Below are positions 35,410 through 44,535 of a DNA stretch of 64,000 nucleotides, one piece after another (the first letter of the stretch is position 1; the number at the start of each line of letters is the position of its first letter). Source of the stretch: Larkinella sp. C7 (GTDB lineage: Bacteria; Bacteroidota; Bacteroidia; Cytophagales; Spirosomataceae); assembly GCF_006149005.1 (NCBI RefSeq), contig NZ_VBSL01000004.1:372001-436000 (forward strand), read 5' to 3'. The position numbers were made by a program, and so were the translations under genes. The notes under the pieces were generated by a model. It was given only the letters and a program-made list of their open reading frames with translations. It ran no database searches and was not told the origin of the DNA.

Positions 35410-35655
35410 ATCCAGGCTTCGGGGAAAATCAATCCTTTAACCAAAATTTGGTAACATCTGCAACAGGCAGATGCATTCCCGCGTATTTACCGGTAGAGAA
35501 CCGTATTGAACGACTGCCGGGCGGTCCACCTCCCTTCATGCATTGATTTTTGCGGTATTTATTTTAAGTTACGATATTTAAAAAAGAGTAACTTTAATAG
35601 TCTGAATGGTTTTTTAAAAAATACGTTCGTATCGCCCATTTCTACTGTCTGACCC

Positions 35656-38019
35656 ATGCTTCCCGTTTTTAACCGAGCTTTGCTCTGGCTTCTGCTGCTG
35701 GGCTTTGCCTTTCCGGTTTTGGCTACCCACCAGGTCGGCGGGCAGATCGAAATGCGGGCCATTGGCGATGTGCCGGGACACTTTCAAATCACGGTAATCA
35801 ATTACCTCGAAGACAATAACCGGGCGGCCCAAACCACCGGGGGGCAGATCGGGATTTTCCGACTGCGCGACAACGCCCGGATGCTGGTATTCACCGTATC
35901 GGAAACCGCTCAGCGGGAACGCGTGGTCTTTACGAACGAAGCCTGTGCCACTTCCCAAAACCAGCGGGTGATTGCTGCCACGTTCGGGGCTGACATTCAG
36001 CTTGATCCAGCCCTTTACAGCGATGCCGGTGGCTATTACATGTCATTTCAGACCCAAAACCGCAACGCCGGAATCAACAACATCAACAACCCCGTGCAAA
36101 CGGGGTTTACCTTTTACCTAGAATTTCCGGCCCTGCAAAAAAACGGTCAGTATTTCAACAACTCATCCCCACGCTTCAACCCCATCAACGGGGAGTATCT
36201 CTGCATCAACGAGGCTTTTTCGTTTGCCTTTGGTGGTACCGACCCCGACGGCGATGAACTGCGGTATTCGATGGTGACCCCCCTCAACAGAATTGGAACG
36301 GGCCGCAACCAGGAAGCCACCGCCGGGCCGTATCCGGATGTCCAATGGCTGAGCGGTTTTAGCGCCAATAGTGCCATTCCCGGCAGTCCGACGCTGGCGG
36401 TCGATCCCCGGAGCGGGCAGTTGTCGGTGACGCCCAACCAACTGGGTTTGTTCGTTTTTGCGGTTAAAGTCGAAGAATACCGCAACGGCGTAAAAATAGG
36501 GGAGGTTCGGCGCGACTTCCAGTTTCTGGTGATCGATTGCCCCCCGGTTACGGCCCCGAACCCAACCGTATGGGCCACCGGTTTGCCGGCCAATACCGAA
36601 TTTACGATCTGCAAGGGAACATCGCTGGAACTCCAGACGACCGTCAACCCGGACTGGAATTACCAGTGGCGACGCGACGGACTGAACCTGCCCGATGCCA
36701 CCGGCACTAAACTTCAGGTTAACGAACCAGGTACCTACTCGGTTTTTGTTTCCATGAAAACCCAGTGCGGCAAGGCCAGCGGTTCCCAGAATGTAACACT
36801 CAAGGTGGTGGATCTCACCTCGGATCTCAATGTAACCGGGCAGTTGTGCGCCACGGACGGTTCCGTCGTCCTGAGGGTGTTGGGTGGAAGCGACCTGACG
36901 TACCAGTGGTTTCGGGACGGCAAGCTCGTGGTGGCACCTCCTGCCGTTAATTCCCTGACCGTTACCCAGCCGGGAGAATACCGGGCTGTTTTAACCCAAA
37001 CGCAATACGGCTGTACCTACAACACCGGTGCCCTTTCGCTTACCCGCGCACCCGCCGTACAGGCGGCTATCCGTTCGTCGCAAAACCGGATTTGCCCCGG
37101 TGCTGCGTTGCCGCTGGAAGGCGTGGGTGGGGTCAGCTTTGCCTGGCAACGGGATGGTCAGCGGGTGGCAACGGTCACCGATCCGGTTTTCCCGGTGCAA
37201 ACCGCCGGAACCTACGTTGTCGAGGTAACAGCGGATAACGGTTGCAAAGCGACATCAGACCCCTTTACGGTAACTCAAATTCCCGCCGTCACCGTCACGA
37301 TGGAGGCTGTTCCGCCGGTTTGTGGTACGGAAGGCCCGGTTTTTTCACTGACGGGAACACCCGCAGGAGGGACTTTCGCCGGGCCGGGTGTGTCGGGAGC
37401 ACAATACGATGCGAAAGCCGCCGGGATCGGCAACCACGTGCTGACGTATTCGGTCAACTTTGCGCCGGAATGTCCGGCGGCCGTAGCGCAGCAAACCGCC
37501 GTGGTGGCTCCCATTCCGACGATTCTGTTACCGGAAGAAATGATCACATCACTGGGTACTTCGCTAACCATCAGCCCGGTTTTGACCGGTGATCCGGTGA
37601 AATTCGCGTGGTCGCCACCCACTTACCTGGCCGATCCGGCCGAAGCCAATGCGCGGGTGGTGTCTATTGAAGACGACATTGTCTATACGTTGAAAGTTGA
37701 AAACGCGACGGGCTGCCAAGCCGAGGGCACGGTGGTTGTGACGGTTTACGAACGAATCTGGGTGCCGGGTGCGTTCACACCCAACGCCGACGGCCAGAAC
37801 GATGTCTGGGAATTAAAAGGCGTCGAAGCTTTTCCGGCCGTGGAAGTAGCGGTTTTCAACCGCTGGGGTGAGGTGATTTACCAATCGGCCGACGGCTACG
37901 CGCATCCCTTCGACGGCAAGCTGAAAGGTGATCCGGTGCCATCGGGCGCATACGTATATACAATCCGGTATAAACCGGATGCGCCTTTGCTGCGGGGAAC
38001 GGTAGTGATTTTGCGTTAA
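35656..38019 (+). CDS. Large secreted protein with gliding-motility-type C-terminal sorting domain (T9SS cargo)
   Basis: A 787-residue protein with a signal peptide (LLWLLLLGFAFPVLATHQVGG). Residues about 30-300 match the N-terminal region of gliding-motility-associated proteins (ATHQVGGQIEMRAIGD; CLNEAFSFAF-like CINEAFSFAFGGTDPDGDEL). Three to four Ig/PKD-like modules with paired cysteines follow (WNYQWRRDGLNLPDATGTKL, TYQWFRDGK, SFAWQRDGQ). The C-terminus carries the type B sorting domain: WVPGAFTPNADGQNDVWELK, VAVFNRWGEVIYQS and PVPSGAYVYTIRY. It should be exported by the type IX system and attached to the surface or released. Adhesin-like role inferred. Confidence 0.93.
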   Translation: MLPVFNRALLWLLLLGFAFPVLATHQVGGQIEMRAIGDVPGHFQITVINYLEDNNRAAQTTGGQIGIFRLRDNARMLVFTVSETAQRERVVFTNEACATSQNQRVIAATFGADIQLDPALYSDAGGYYMSFQTQNRNAGINNINNPVQTGFTFYLEFPALQKNGQYFNNSSPRFNPINGEYLCINEAFSFAFGGTDPDGDELRYSMVTPLNRIGTGRNQEATAGPYPDVQWLSGFSANSAIPGSPTLAVDPRSGQLSVTPNQLGLFVFAVKVEEYRNGVKIGEVRRDFQFLVIDCPPVTAPNPTVWATGLPANTEFTICKGTSLELQTTVNPDWNYQWRRDGLNLPDATGTKLQVNEPGTYSVFVSMKTQCGKASGSQNVTLKVVDLTSDLNVTGQLCATDGSVVLRVLGGSDLTYQWFRDGKLVVAPPAVNSLTVTQPGEYRAVLTQTQYGCTYNTGALSLTRAPAVQAAIRSSQNRICPGAALPLEGVGGVSFAWQRDGQRVATVTDPVFPVQTAGTYVVEVTADNGCKATSDPFTVTQIPAVTVTMEAVPPVCGTEGPVFSLTGTPAGGTFAGPGVSGAQYDAKAAGIGNHVLTYSVNFAPECPAAVAQQTAVVAPIPTILLPEEMITSLGTSLTISPVLTGDPVKFAWSPPTYLADPAEANARVVSIEDDIVYTLKVENATGCQAEGTVVVTVYERIWVPGAFTPNADGQNDVWELKGVEAFPAVEVAVFNRWGEVIYQSADGYAHPFDGKLKGDPVPSGAYVYTIRYKPDAPLLRGTVVILR

Positions 38020-38058
38020 GGGTTAGTTTCCATGTTATGGCTAATAATGGAATGGTTT

Positions 38059-38102
38059 TAAACCGAAAGCCCCGGAATGAAAATTCCGGGGCTTTCGGTT
38101 TA
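38059..38102. terminator. 20-bp perfect hairpin with GAAA loop, bidirectional terminator
   Basis: Positions 38059-38078 and 38083-38102 are exact reverse complements with a GAAA loop; the stem contains AAAGCCCCGGAAT. It sits between the stops of the T9SS cargo gene (38019) and the lipoprotein gene (38119), with short A/T runs at both flanks. Confidence 0.85.
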
Positions 38103-38118
38103 AAAGAGATATTAGATT

Positions 38119-38643
38119 TTATTTAACCGGGATAGTTTTAACCACGATTTTGGCACCGTCTTTTGACGAAATATTAAGGGGCTTTCCGTAATTATCAATC
38201 AGATTCTTCCAGTACAAATCCCCCGGAGCAGTAGAATTGCCTGCGATATCGCGGCTGATGTCCAGATTTTGCTCCGTCAAGTTGTCAACTTTCCAGGAAT
38301 CACCTGAGGGAAGTTGAGTAGAAGTCAGGGTCAATTTTGTGTCATTTTCGGACAATGCCCATTTTCCGGTTGAAGAAGTACCATCTAATCCGGATTGAAC
38401 CAAGTCACCATTGCTTTTAAATTCGAGACGAAACTTGCTCATGTCCAATGGGTTTGTAGTGGCACCTTTAGTATAACCAGTGATAGCCGGGTAGGCTCCT
38501 ACCGTGATTATACCAGTTTGAACTTCCCAGGTGCGAGCAATCAACTCAGCCTTGGTTTTCACCGCCGGGGTGTCGTCGTCATCTTTGCTACAGCTTACGA
38601 ACAGAGTAGTCCCCATCAACAGGAGCAGGAGGGCTTTTTTCAT
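38119..38643 (-). CDS. Small lipoprotein, lipocalin-like
   Basis: A 174-residue protein with a clear lipoprotein signal (ALLLLLMGTTLFVSCSKDDD; Cys18), followed by the acidic stretch often seen in surface-exposed lipoproteins of this phylum. The body has the look of a Bacteroidota lipocalin-like domain: LIARTWEVQTG at the start, FRLEFKSNGDLV, GKWALSENDTKLTL and LDISRDIAG-type strands. Function unknown. The leader contains a small stem (CAGGCT/AGCCTG, 38658-38677). Confidence 0.75.
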   Translation of the reverse strand: MKKALLLLLMGTTLFVSCSKDDDDTPAVKTKAELIARTWEVQTGIITVGAYPAITGYTKGATTNPLDMSKFRLEFKSNGDLVQSGLDGTSSTGKWALSENDTKLTLTSTQLPSGDSWKVDNLTEQNLDISRDIAGNSTAPGDLYWKNLIDNYGKPLNISSKDGAKIVVKTIPVK

Positions 38644-38772
38644 ACAGATCGATTTTTCAGGCTTAATTTTCAGCCTGCAATTTATTGAAATATTTTTTGT
38701 TCGGTGATTTTCACCGATGAATAACGAACGGATTGCCAGACTAATATATTATACGGTAAAAATGAGCCTGTA

Positions 38773-41700
38773 TTAATGCAATCCCTGACACACGCAGTGA
38801 ATGTGGCCGAAGCTCTGCGTTTCGGCGTGCCAGTCGAAGGCATTGTTGGATCGGTTGTTTTCCCAGAAAAACGGGGCCCGTGTCCGGGTATAATTTCCGG
38901 TTTCGTTCATCGTGGCGGCATCGAATAACCGCCCGTTGATCATCACATACTGAATGAACTGGCTGTTGCGCAGATCCTGCAATGGGTTTTTGTCGAGCAC
39001 CAGCAGATCCGCCAGCTTTCCGGCTTCCAGCGAACCGATTTCCCGGTCCAGCCCCAGGTTGCGGGCCGGGCCGATGGTGGCCTGTTTCAGCGCCTGTAAA
39101 TTCGAAATCCCCCCCTGACCAAGCATCCAGAGTTCCCAGTGCGCACCCAGTCCCTGCAACTGACCGTGGGCACCGAGGTGAACGCTCACCCCGGCATCCG
39201 TCAGTTGTTTGGCGGTTTGCGAGTTACCAATGTGACCGAATTCTTCATCGGGTAACATCGTTCGCCGACGCGACCGGCTGTCGACCACGGCACGGGGCGT
39301 AAACCGCAGCAGACGTTCCTGTTCCCAGACGTTCATTTTCTGGTACCAGTAATATTCGCCGGAAACACTGCCGAAGCTGACAATCAAGGTCGGTGTATAA
39401 CCGGTTTTGCTGTTGCTCCACAACGACACGACATCCTTGTAAATTGGATCGACCGGCAGATTGTGTTCCACCGTTGTGTGGCCATCCATGACCATCGTCA
39501 GGTTGTGGTTGAAGAATGAACCGCCCTCGGGCACCACCATCATGCCCAGTTCGCGGGCGGCCTGAATGATTTGCTGGCGTTGGTTCCGGCGGGGCTGGTT
39601 GTAACTTTTAACCGAAAAAGCACCCACGGCTTTCATCCGGCGCAGGTGCGAACGGGCGTCGTCCAGGCTGTTGATCACCGCCTTGAAATCGCCGTCGGCA
39701 CCGTAAATAATCGTTCCGGTCGAATACACCCGGGGTCCGAGCATCCGACCGGTTTTGACCATTTCCGACTGGCTGAAAACCATCTCGGTGTTCGACGACG
39801 GATCGTGAACCGTCGTCACGCCGTAGGCGAGGTTCGTGAAGTACGACCATTGCTGCTGGGGCGATTTGCCGTCGCCGGTGCCGATGTGGGCGTGGGAGTC
39901 GATTAATCCGGGCATGATGGTTTTGCCCGTGGCGTCGATGATTTTGGCACCCGCCGGAATCGTGACCGAACTGGCCGGGCCGACCGCCAGAATCTTGTTG
40001 TCCTGCACCACCAGCACGCCGTTTTCAATCACCGCATCGTCTTTCATCGTCAGAATGGTGGCACCTTTAAAGGCTACGATGCCTTTCGGGACATCGGTCG
40101 TCAGCTTCAGGCCGATCGGGATGCCCGTGGTGTCGATGGCGGGTAGCTTTTCGGGAGCGCCTTCCACAAAGGCAAAACTGTTTTGAATGGATCGGGTGAA
40201 ATAGTCCGGGCCAATCGTCCAGTGCAGTTTTTTGCTGTCGTTCGACCAGTGCAGGTAATCACCGGCATCGCGCGTTACCTTATACACCGGAAACGCTTTC
40301 GTTCCGCCCGAGAGATCGGCGGCTTTTCCGCTCACCGGGAAGGGCGCGATGTAGAGTTGAAAAAGCTCCTGAAACGCAATCCAGCGGTTGTCGGGGCTTG
40401 GCACAAACCGGGTGGCATATTGCGATGTAAAATGCGTTTGCTCGTCGGAATTGTTCAGCGTAACGCTTTTGAAAGCTTTCGTCGCCCCATCTTCTACGAA
40501 GAAAATCCGGTCGCCGGTGGGGTTGAACAGCGGTTCTTCGCCGTCTTCCCGAATGAATCGGGCCGCACCGCCGTTGCCCGGCATGACGTACAGACCCGGT
40601 TCCTTGCCGTACGCAAAGCCCATAAAACCGTTCCCGGTGCTTTTGCGATACACAATTTGGGAGCCATCGGGCGAGAAAACCGGTGTGTTGTAAAAACCTT
40701 TTTCGCGCGTTAATGTCTCGGTTTTGCGGGATTGCAGGTTGAGTTTTCGGATGCTGCCGGTGAGCGAATCATTCCAGGTGGTGTAGATCAGGAATTTCCC
40801 GTCGGGGCTAAAACTGGGTTCGTATTCAAAACTGGTGGTTTCTTTGGTCAACCGTTCGGGCTGGCCATTGGGCAGTTTTTTCAGGTAGAGATAACCCGCA
40901 GCGTGAAAAACCAGCGTTTTTTCGTCGGGCGACGTCCGGGCGTGGCGGATCATTTTGGAATCAAACGTGGGCGAAAAAACCGTCTGCGGAAAGCGCACCG
41001 CGTCCTGGATCGTCAGTTTGGCGTTCACCGTGAACGGGATTTCAACGGCTTTGGCCGACTGCACAGCCACGCGAAACAGCTTGCCTTTGGCCCAGATCAC
41101 AAGTTCCTTGCCGTCGGGCAGCCAGTCGTAGTTTGGATACAAACCCATAATCGCCCAGGCTTCCTGCTGGTCTTTGTTGAGCTGATCGAAGACCGGAAAT
41201 TCCTCCCCGGTTTTCAGATCGTGGATATACAGCACGGTTTTCGTCCGAACCCGCCGGACAAACGCCAGTTGCCGTCCGTCGGGCGAAACCTGTGGGCGGG
41301 TCGCACCACCGGGGCCGGTCACGATGTTTTTTACTTCGCCCGTCTGCCGGTCAAACCGTTTGATGGCATAAATCTGGCCGTTGGGATCTTTGTTGTACTG
41401 AAAAATCGGCCCCGGACTCACGTCTTCACTGAAATAGACGTAGCGGCCGTCGGGCGAAACGCACGGTTCTCCGGCGTCCTGCTGGTCATTTTTTCGTTTG
41501 GTCAACTGCAAACCGGCGGTTGTGCCTCCGGCATGATAGAGCCAGAGTTCACCCGCCCCCAGCGAACGGCGGCTCGTAAAGTGTTTGCGGGCCACGAGAT
41601 ACTGACCGTCGGGCGTCCAGACGGCGTTGTTCAGCAATCGAAAGTCTTCGTTCGTGATCTGGCGCAACCCGGAGCCATCGCGGTTCATGGTCCAGATGTT

Positions 41701-42027
41701 ATCGCCCCCGGCGCGGTCGCTGGTGAACGAAATCCGTTGGCCGTCGGGGCTGTAGCGGGGTTGAACTTCCAGGGGCAAACCGCCGGACAGCAGCTTCGCG
41801 GTGCCACCGGTAATGGGCAGCGTGTAGAGATCGCCGAGGAGATCGAATACGATTTCGCGGCCGTCCGGACTTACGTCGAGGTTCATCCAGGTGCCTTCGG
41901 TGGTCGTTAGGCTGACTTCTTTGGCAGGCCCCCGGGGCGTGGCAACGTCCCAGGTTTCTTTGGGTTTTTGGGCAAATGAAAGGGTAGAAGCCAGCAGGGC
42001 AACGGCTACGGTGTACAGTTTCTTCAT
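38773..42027 (-). CDS. TolB/Tricorn-type beta-propeller fused to amidohydrolase, exported
   Basis: A 1084-residue protein with a signal peptide (MKKLYTVAVALLASTLSFAQ). Residues about 45-640 form PD40/WD40-like propeller repeats (for example SPDGREIVFDLLGDL, SPDGRQLAFVRR, SPDGSQIVYRKST). The C-terminal part is a metal-dependent amidohydrolase: KTIMPGLIDSHAHIGTGD (His-x-His, near 712), a lysine in FSVKSYNQ, GHTTVEHNLP and SVHLGAHGQL, then RNLGLDREIGSLEAGKLADL. Such fusions are common in Bacteroidota and are thought to act on peptides or cyclic amides. The start at 42027 is chosen over 42069 because it begins the signal sequence. Substrate unknown. Confidence 0.9.
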   Translation of the reverse strand: MKKLYTVAVALLASTLSFAQKPKETWDVATPRGPAKEVSLTTTEGTWMNLDVSPDGREIVFDLLGDLYTLPITGGTAKLLSGGLPLEVQPRYSPDGQRISFTSDRAGGDNIWTMNRDGSGLRQITNEDFRLLNNAVWTPDGQYLVARKHFTSRRSLGAGELWLYHAGGTTAGLQLTKRKNDQQDAGEPCVSPDGRYVYFSEDVSPGPIFQYNKDPNGQIYAIKRFDRQTGEVKNIVTGPGGATRPQVSPDGRQLAFVRRVRTKTVLYIHDLKTGEEFPVFDQLNKDQQEAWAIMGLYPNYDWLPDGKELVIWAKGKLFRVAVQSAKAVEIPFTVNAKLTIQDAVRFPQTVFSPTFDSKMIRHARTSPDEKTLVFHAAGYLYLKKLPNGQPERLTKETTSFEYEPSFSPDGKFLIYTTWNDSLTGSIRKLNLQSRKTETLTREKGFYNTPVFSPDGSQIVYRKSTGNGFMGFAYGKEPGLYVMPGNGGAARFIREDGEEPLFNPTGDRIFFVEDGATKAFKSVTLNNSDEQTHFTSQYATRFVPSPDNRWIAFQELFQLYIAPFPVSGKAADLSGGTKAFPVYKVTRDAGDYLHWSNDSKKLHWTIGPDYFTRSIQNSFAFVEGAPEKLPAIDTTGIPIGLKLTTDVPKGIVAFKGATILTMKDDAVIENGVLVVQDNKILAVGPASSVTIPAGAKIIDATGKTIMPGLIDSHAHIGTGDGKSPQQQWSYFTNLAYGVTTVHDPSSNTEMVFSQSEMVKTGRMLGPRVYSTGTIIYGADGDFKAVINSLDDARSHLRRMKAVGAFSVKSYNQPRRNQRQQIIQAARELGMMVVPEGGSFFNHNLTMVMDGHTTVEHNLPVDPIYKDVVSLWSNSKTGYTPTLIVSFGSVSGEYYWYQKMNVWEQERLLRFTPRAVVDSRSRRRTMLPDEEFGHIGNSQTAKQLTDAGVSVHLGAHGQLQGLGAHWELWMLGQGGISNLQALKQATIGPARNLGLDREIGSLEAGKLADLLVLDKNPLQDLRNSQFIQYVMINGRLFDAATMNETGNYTRTRAPFFWENNRSNNAFDWHAETQSFGHIHCVCQGLH

Positions 42028-42329
42028 GTTGGGGGTGTAAGGCACCGAAAGATACTGAATGAGTCGCAAAGACGATGACCGAAACCGCCAAATCTTGCCG
42101 TATGACTATTGAAAGTATAAATTTAAAAATTTCGCCAATTGTTGTATTATTCGGTGATGCAGCGTGACGATAGAATAAACCTTTGTTAAGAAATAAATTC
42201 TGTAAAACTCTTTTGATCAGAATATTGTAGTATTGTGTAGAAGATTAAAAGTGAACAGAAAATGTATCGTTAAGGTCTTGTAATTGTACAAAAGTAATTG
42301 CTGATTTTTACACACTACGCATTTACACC
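42028..42329. other. A+T-rich divergent promoter region
   Basis: 302 bp between the amidohydrolase and the small coiled-coil gene, strongly A+T-rich at 42110-42310. No gene, hairpin or repeat of note is seen; it presumably holds the promoters of both divergent genes. Confidence 0.5.
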
Positions 42330-42545
42330 ATGAAAAACATAGAAAAACAACTGGCTGATTTACAGCTTCAAATTGAACACCTGAACAAAAAAATAGCCGA
42401 CCTGCTGGAACATACCCCCGCGAGCCGAGGCTTGTTAAGCCGGTCGCTGGTGCGCAAGCAGCAACACAAAGCCATGCCTGGAGACCGTTTATTTAATCCG
42501 TCCAAAGGCATCAACCGGTTTCGCTCTTTGCAGAATAACGGTTAA
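42330..42545 (+). CDS. Small coiled-coil protein
   Basis: A 71-residue protein. Residues 1-30 (EKQLADLQLQIEHLNKKIADL) have a clear heptad pattern of leucine and isoleucine, followed by a basic tail (LLSRSLVRKQQHKAM). No family is recognised. The gene has its own A+T-rich upstream region and a good ATG context; the coiled coil argues that the frame is real. It is convergent with the small secreted-protein frame 51 bp downstream. Function unknown. Confidence 0.6.
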   Translation: MKNIEKQLADLQLQIEHLNKKIADLLEHTPASRGLLSRSLVRKQQHKAMPGDRLFNPSKGINRFRSLQNNG

Positions 42546-42596
42546 AACCGGCTCGGATTCGGCTGGATGAAGTTGATAGTCAGGTCGATACCTGCT

Positions 42597-42854
42597 TTAT
42601 TTGTAGCTTTCAATGGGCCAATCCAGATGCCCACCCCGGGTTTGTTTTCCAGCATACGCAGTACGGCAGTCAACCGCCGAATCACCCGGTTTTTTACGGG
42701 TCACCGTCTTCCCATTCGCTTTTTGAACCGCTGGTACCACATTACCCGGTTTTTTGGTCCGAACGACACCATATTCAGGGCCACCGGCGGCCAGAATGGC
42801 CAGGCCAATTACGAGTCCCAATGCGGAGGGGACTAACTTTACATTCAGATTCAT
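42597..42854 (-). CDS. Possible small membrane or secreted protein
   Basis: An 85-residue frame starting with a signal-like segment (LVPSALGLVIGLAILAAGG, residues 7-25), followed by a basic, Lys/Gly-rich, low-complexity tail. No family is recognised. Support comes only from the hydrophobic leader, a sensible ATG and its convergent position between two intergenic gaps. It could be a real small exported protein or a chance frame. Confidence 0.45.
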   Translation of the reverse strand: MNLNVKLVPSALGLVIGLAILAAGGPEYGVVRTKKPGNVVPAVQKANGKTVTRKKPGDSAVDCRTAYAGKQTRGGHLDWPIESYK

Positions 42855-43095
42855 CAGGTGTGTTGTTTCGTTTCTGCCGTGAAGGTAAAACGGAACCCGC
42901 CTACAGCGGAAAATAATTGGGTTAAGTGGAAAAAACGGGGACTTAAGTGGAAGTTTGTTTTCCGGAAACGCGAACCGGCAATGAGAATACCGGCACCTTC
43001 GTCCGAAAATGAATAGTAAAAATCGGCGCGTCGTCGCTTATGGTTAAATATAGGTGTGGTTTCTACCCAAAAAGCCTCTTCAAACCTTGCTAACT

Positions 43096-44517
43096 ATGGC
43101 ACCGGAAAAAAAATCAGTGGTCTCCCGGAGAAAATTTCTCGACCTGACCACCAAAGGAGCCCTCGCAACAACCGCCCTTGTCAGCGGTTTTCCAACCATC
43201 GTACCGGCCTCGGTATTTGGTAAAAATGCTCCCAGCAACCGCATCAACGTCGGTGCGATTGGCGTTGGCCGCATTTCACGGACGCACGACATGCCGGGTG
43301 TCTGGCAATACGACAATGCCCTGATCATGGCCGTTTGCGACGTCGACAGCAAGCGGGTCGAAGAAGGGAAACAACTCGTCAATGGCGTCTATGCCAAGAA
43401 AACCGGTAAATCGTACGATGGTGTGCGCGGCTATGGCGACTACCGCGAGTTGCTGGCCAACAAGGACATCGATGCCGTTTTGATCAGCACGCCCGACCAC
43501 TGGCACGCGCCGATGGTGGTTCACGCCGTCAATGCCGGGAAAGATGTCTACATGCAGAAACCGGCGTCGCTCACAATTTCGGAAGGCCGATTGATGGCCG
43601 ATGCGGTCAAACGGACGGGGCGGATCATGCAGGTCGGTAGCCAGCAGCGGTCGTCGCACCAGTTCCGGTTTGCGGCCGAACTCGTTCGCAACGGGCGGAT
43701 CGGTCAGTTGAAAACCGTCTCCGTCGGCTTGCCCGGCGATCCTTCGGGTGAGGAAGAGCCGGAAATGCCCATTCCGAAGAATCTCAATTACGACATGTGG
43801 CTCGGTACAACGCCCGAGGTATATTATACCGAAAAACGCGTCCATCCGCAGAAAGATTACGACCGTCCGGGCTGGTTGCGCTGCGAACAGTTCGGCGCGG
43901 GTATGATCACCGGCTGGGGCTCGCACCACATCGACTGTTCCCACTGGGCGATGAATACGGAATACACCGGGCCGGTGGAAATCTGGGGGAAAGCCGATTT
44001 TCCGAAGAAAGGCCTCTGGGATGTACACGGTATTTTCCGCACCGAAGCCCTGTACGAAAATGGCGTTCGGATGGTGGTCAGCAACGAGTTGCCCAACGGA
44101 ATCAAGTTTGAAGGCACCGACGGCTGGATTTTTGTGTCAAGGGGCGACTCCTCCGTTACCGCCAGCGATCCGATTGCCAAACAGAAAGCTGCCAAAGCCC
44201 TGGATGCGAGCGATCCGAAGATTCTGGAGTCGGTGATCGGGCCGAACGAAATTCATTTGCCGGTCAGCAAAGAACACCACGGCAACTGGCTGGAAAGCAT
44301 CGTCAGCCGGAAAGAACCGATTGCTCCCGCCGAGGTTGGCCACCGGTCGTGTTCGGCCTGTCTGCTCCACCACGCGGCCATGAAACTGGATCGAAAACTG
44401 TATTGGGACCCGAAAAAAGAGCAGTTTAAGAACGATGCAGAGGCCAATAAACTCTTGTCCCGCACGCAGCGGTCGCCCTATGCCATTCAGGTTGTTGCCT
44501 CCACCAAATCAAAATAA
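43096..44517 (+). CDS. Gfo/Idh/MocA oxidoreductase, Tat-exported
   Basis: A 473-residue protein with a twin-arginine signal (VVSRRKFLDLTTKGALATTA) and an NAD(P)-binding Rossmann domain: VGAIGVGRISRTHD, then VLISTPDHWHAPMVVHAV and DVYMQKPASLTISEG (Lys of the EKP-like motif). The C-terminal domain has MITGWGSHHIDCSHWAM, the usual substrate-side His/Asp cluster. The start at 43096 is preferred to 43054. It is the first gene of a tight operon with two more exported Gfo/Idh/MocA proteins and a ThuA protein. In related Bacteroidota sets such enzymes oxidise glycosides at C3, with cofactor inserted before Tat export. Substrate not determinable. Confidence 0.92.
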   Translation: MAPEKKSVVSRRKFLDLTTKGALATTALVSGFPTIVPASVFGKNAPSNRINVGAIGVGRISRTHDMPGVWQYDNALIMAVCDVDSKRVEEGKQLVNGVYAKKTGKSYDGVRGYGDYRELLANKDIDAVLISTPDHWHAPMVVHAVNAGKDVYMQKPASLTISEGRLMADAVKRTGRIMQVGSQQRSSHQFRFAAELVRNGRIGQLKTVSVGLPGDPSGEEEPEMPIPKNLNYDMWLGTTPEVYYTEKRVHPQKDYDRPGWLRCEQFGAGMITGWGSHHIDCSHWAMNTEYTGPVEIWGKADFPKKGLWDVHGIFRTEALYENGVRMVVSNELPNGIKFEGTDGWIFVSRGDSSVTASDPIAKQKAAKALDASDPKILESVIGPNEIHLPVSKEHHGNWLESIVSRKEPIAPAEVGHRSCSACLLHHAAMKLDRKLYWDPKKEQFKNDAEANKLLSRTQRSPYAIQVVASTKSK

Positions 44518-44535
44518 TCAGTGCGTTTAACCCAA

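Noticed and set aside
35410-35655. Possible small gene or RNA before the T9SS cargo gene
   Set aside because: Only A+T-rich sequence without a stem of note or a conserved-looking frame.
40732-41910. A 392-codon frame opposite the propeller/amidohydrolase gene
   Set aside because: Antisense shadow created by the repetitive propeller codons; no recognisable protein.
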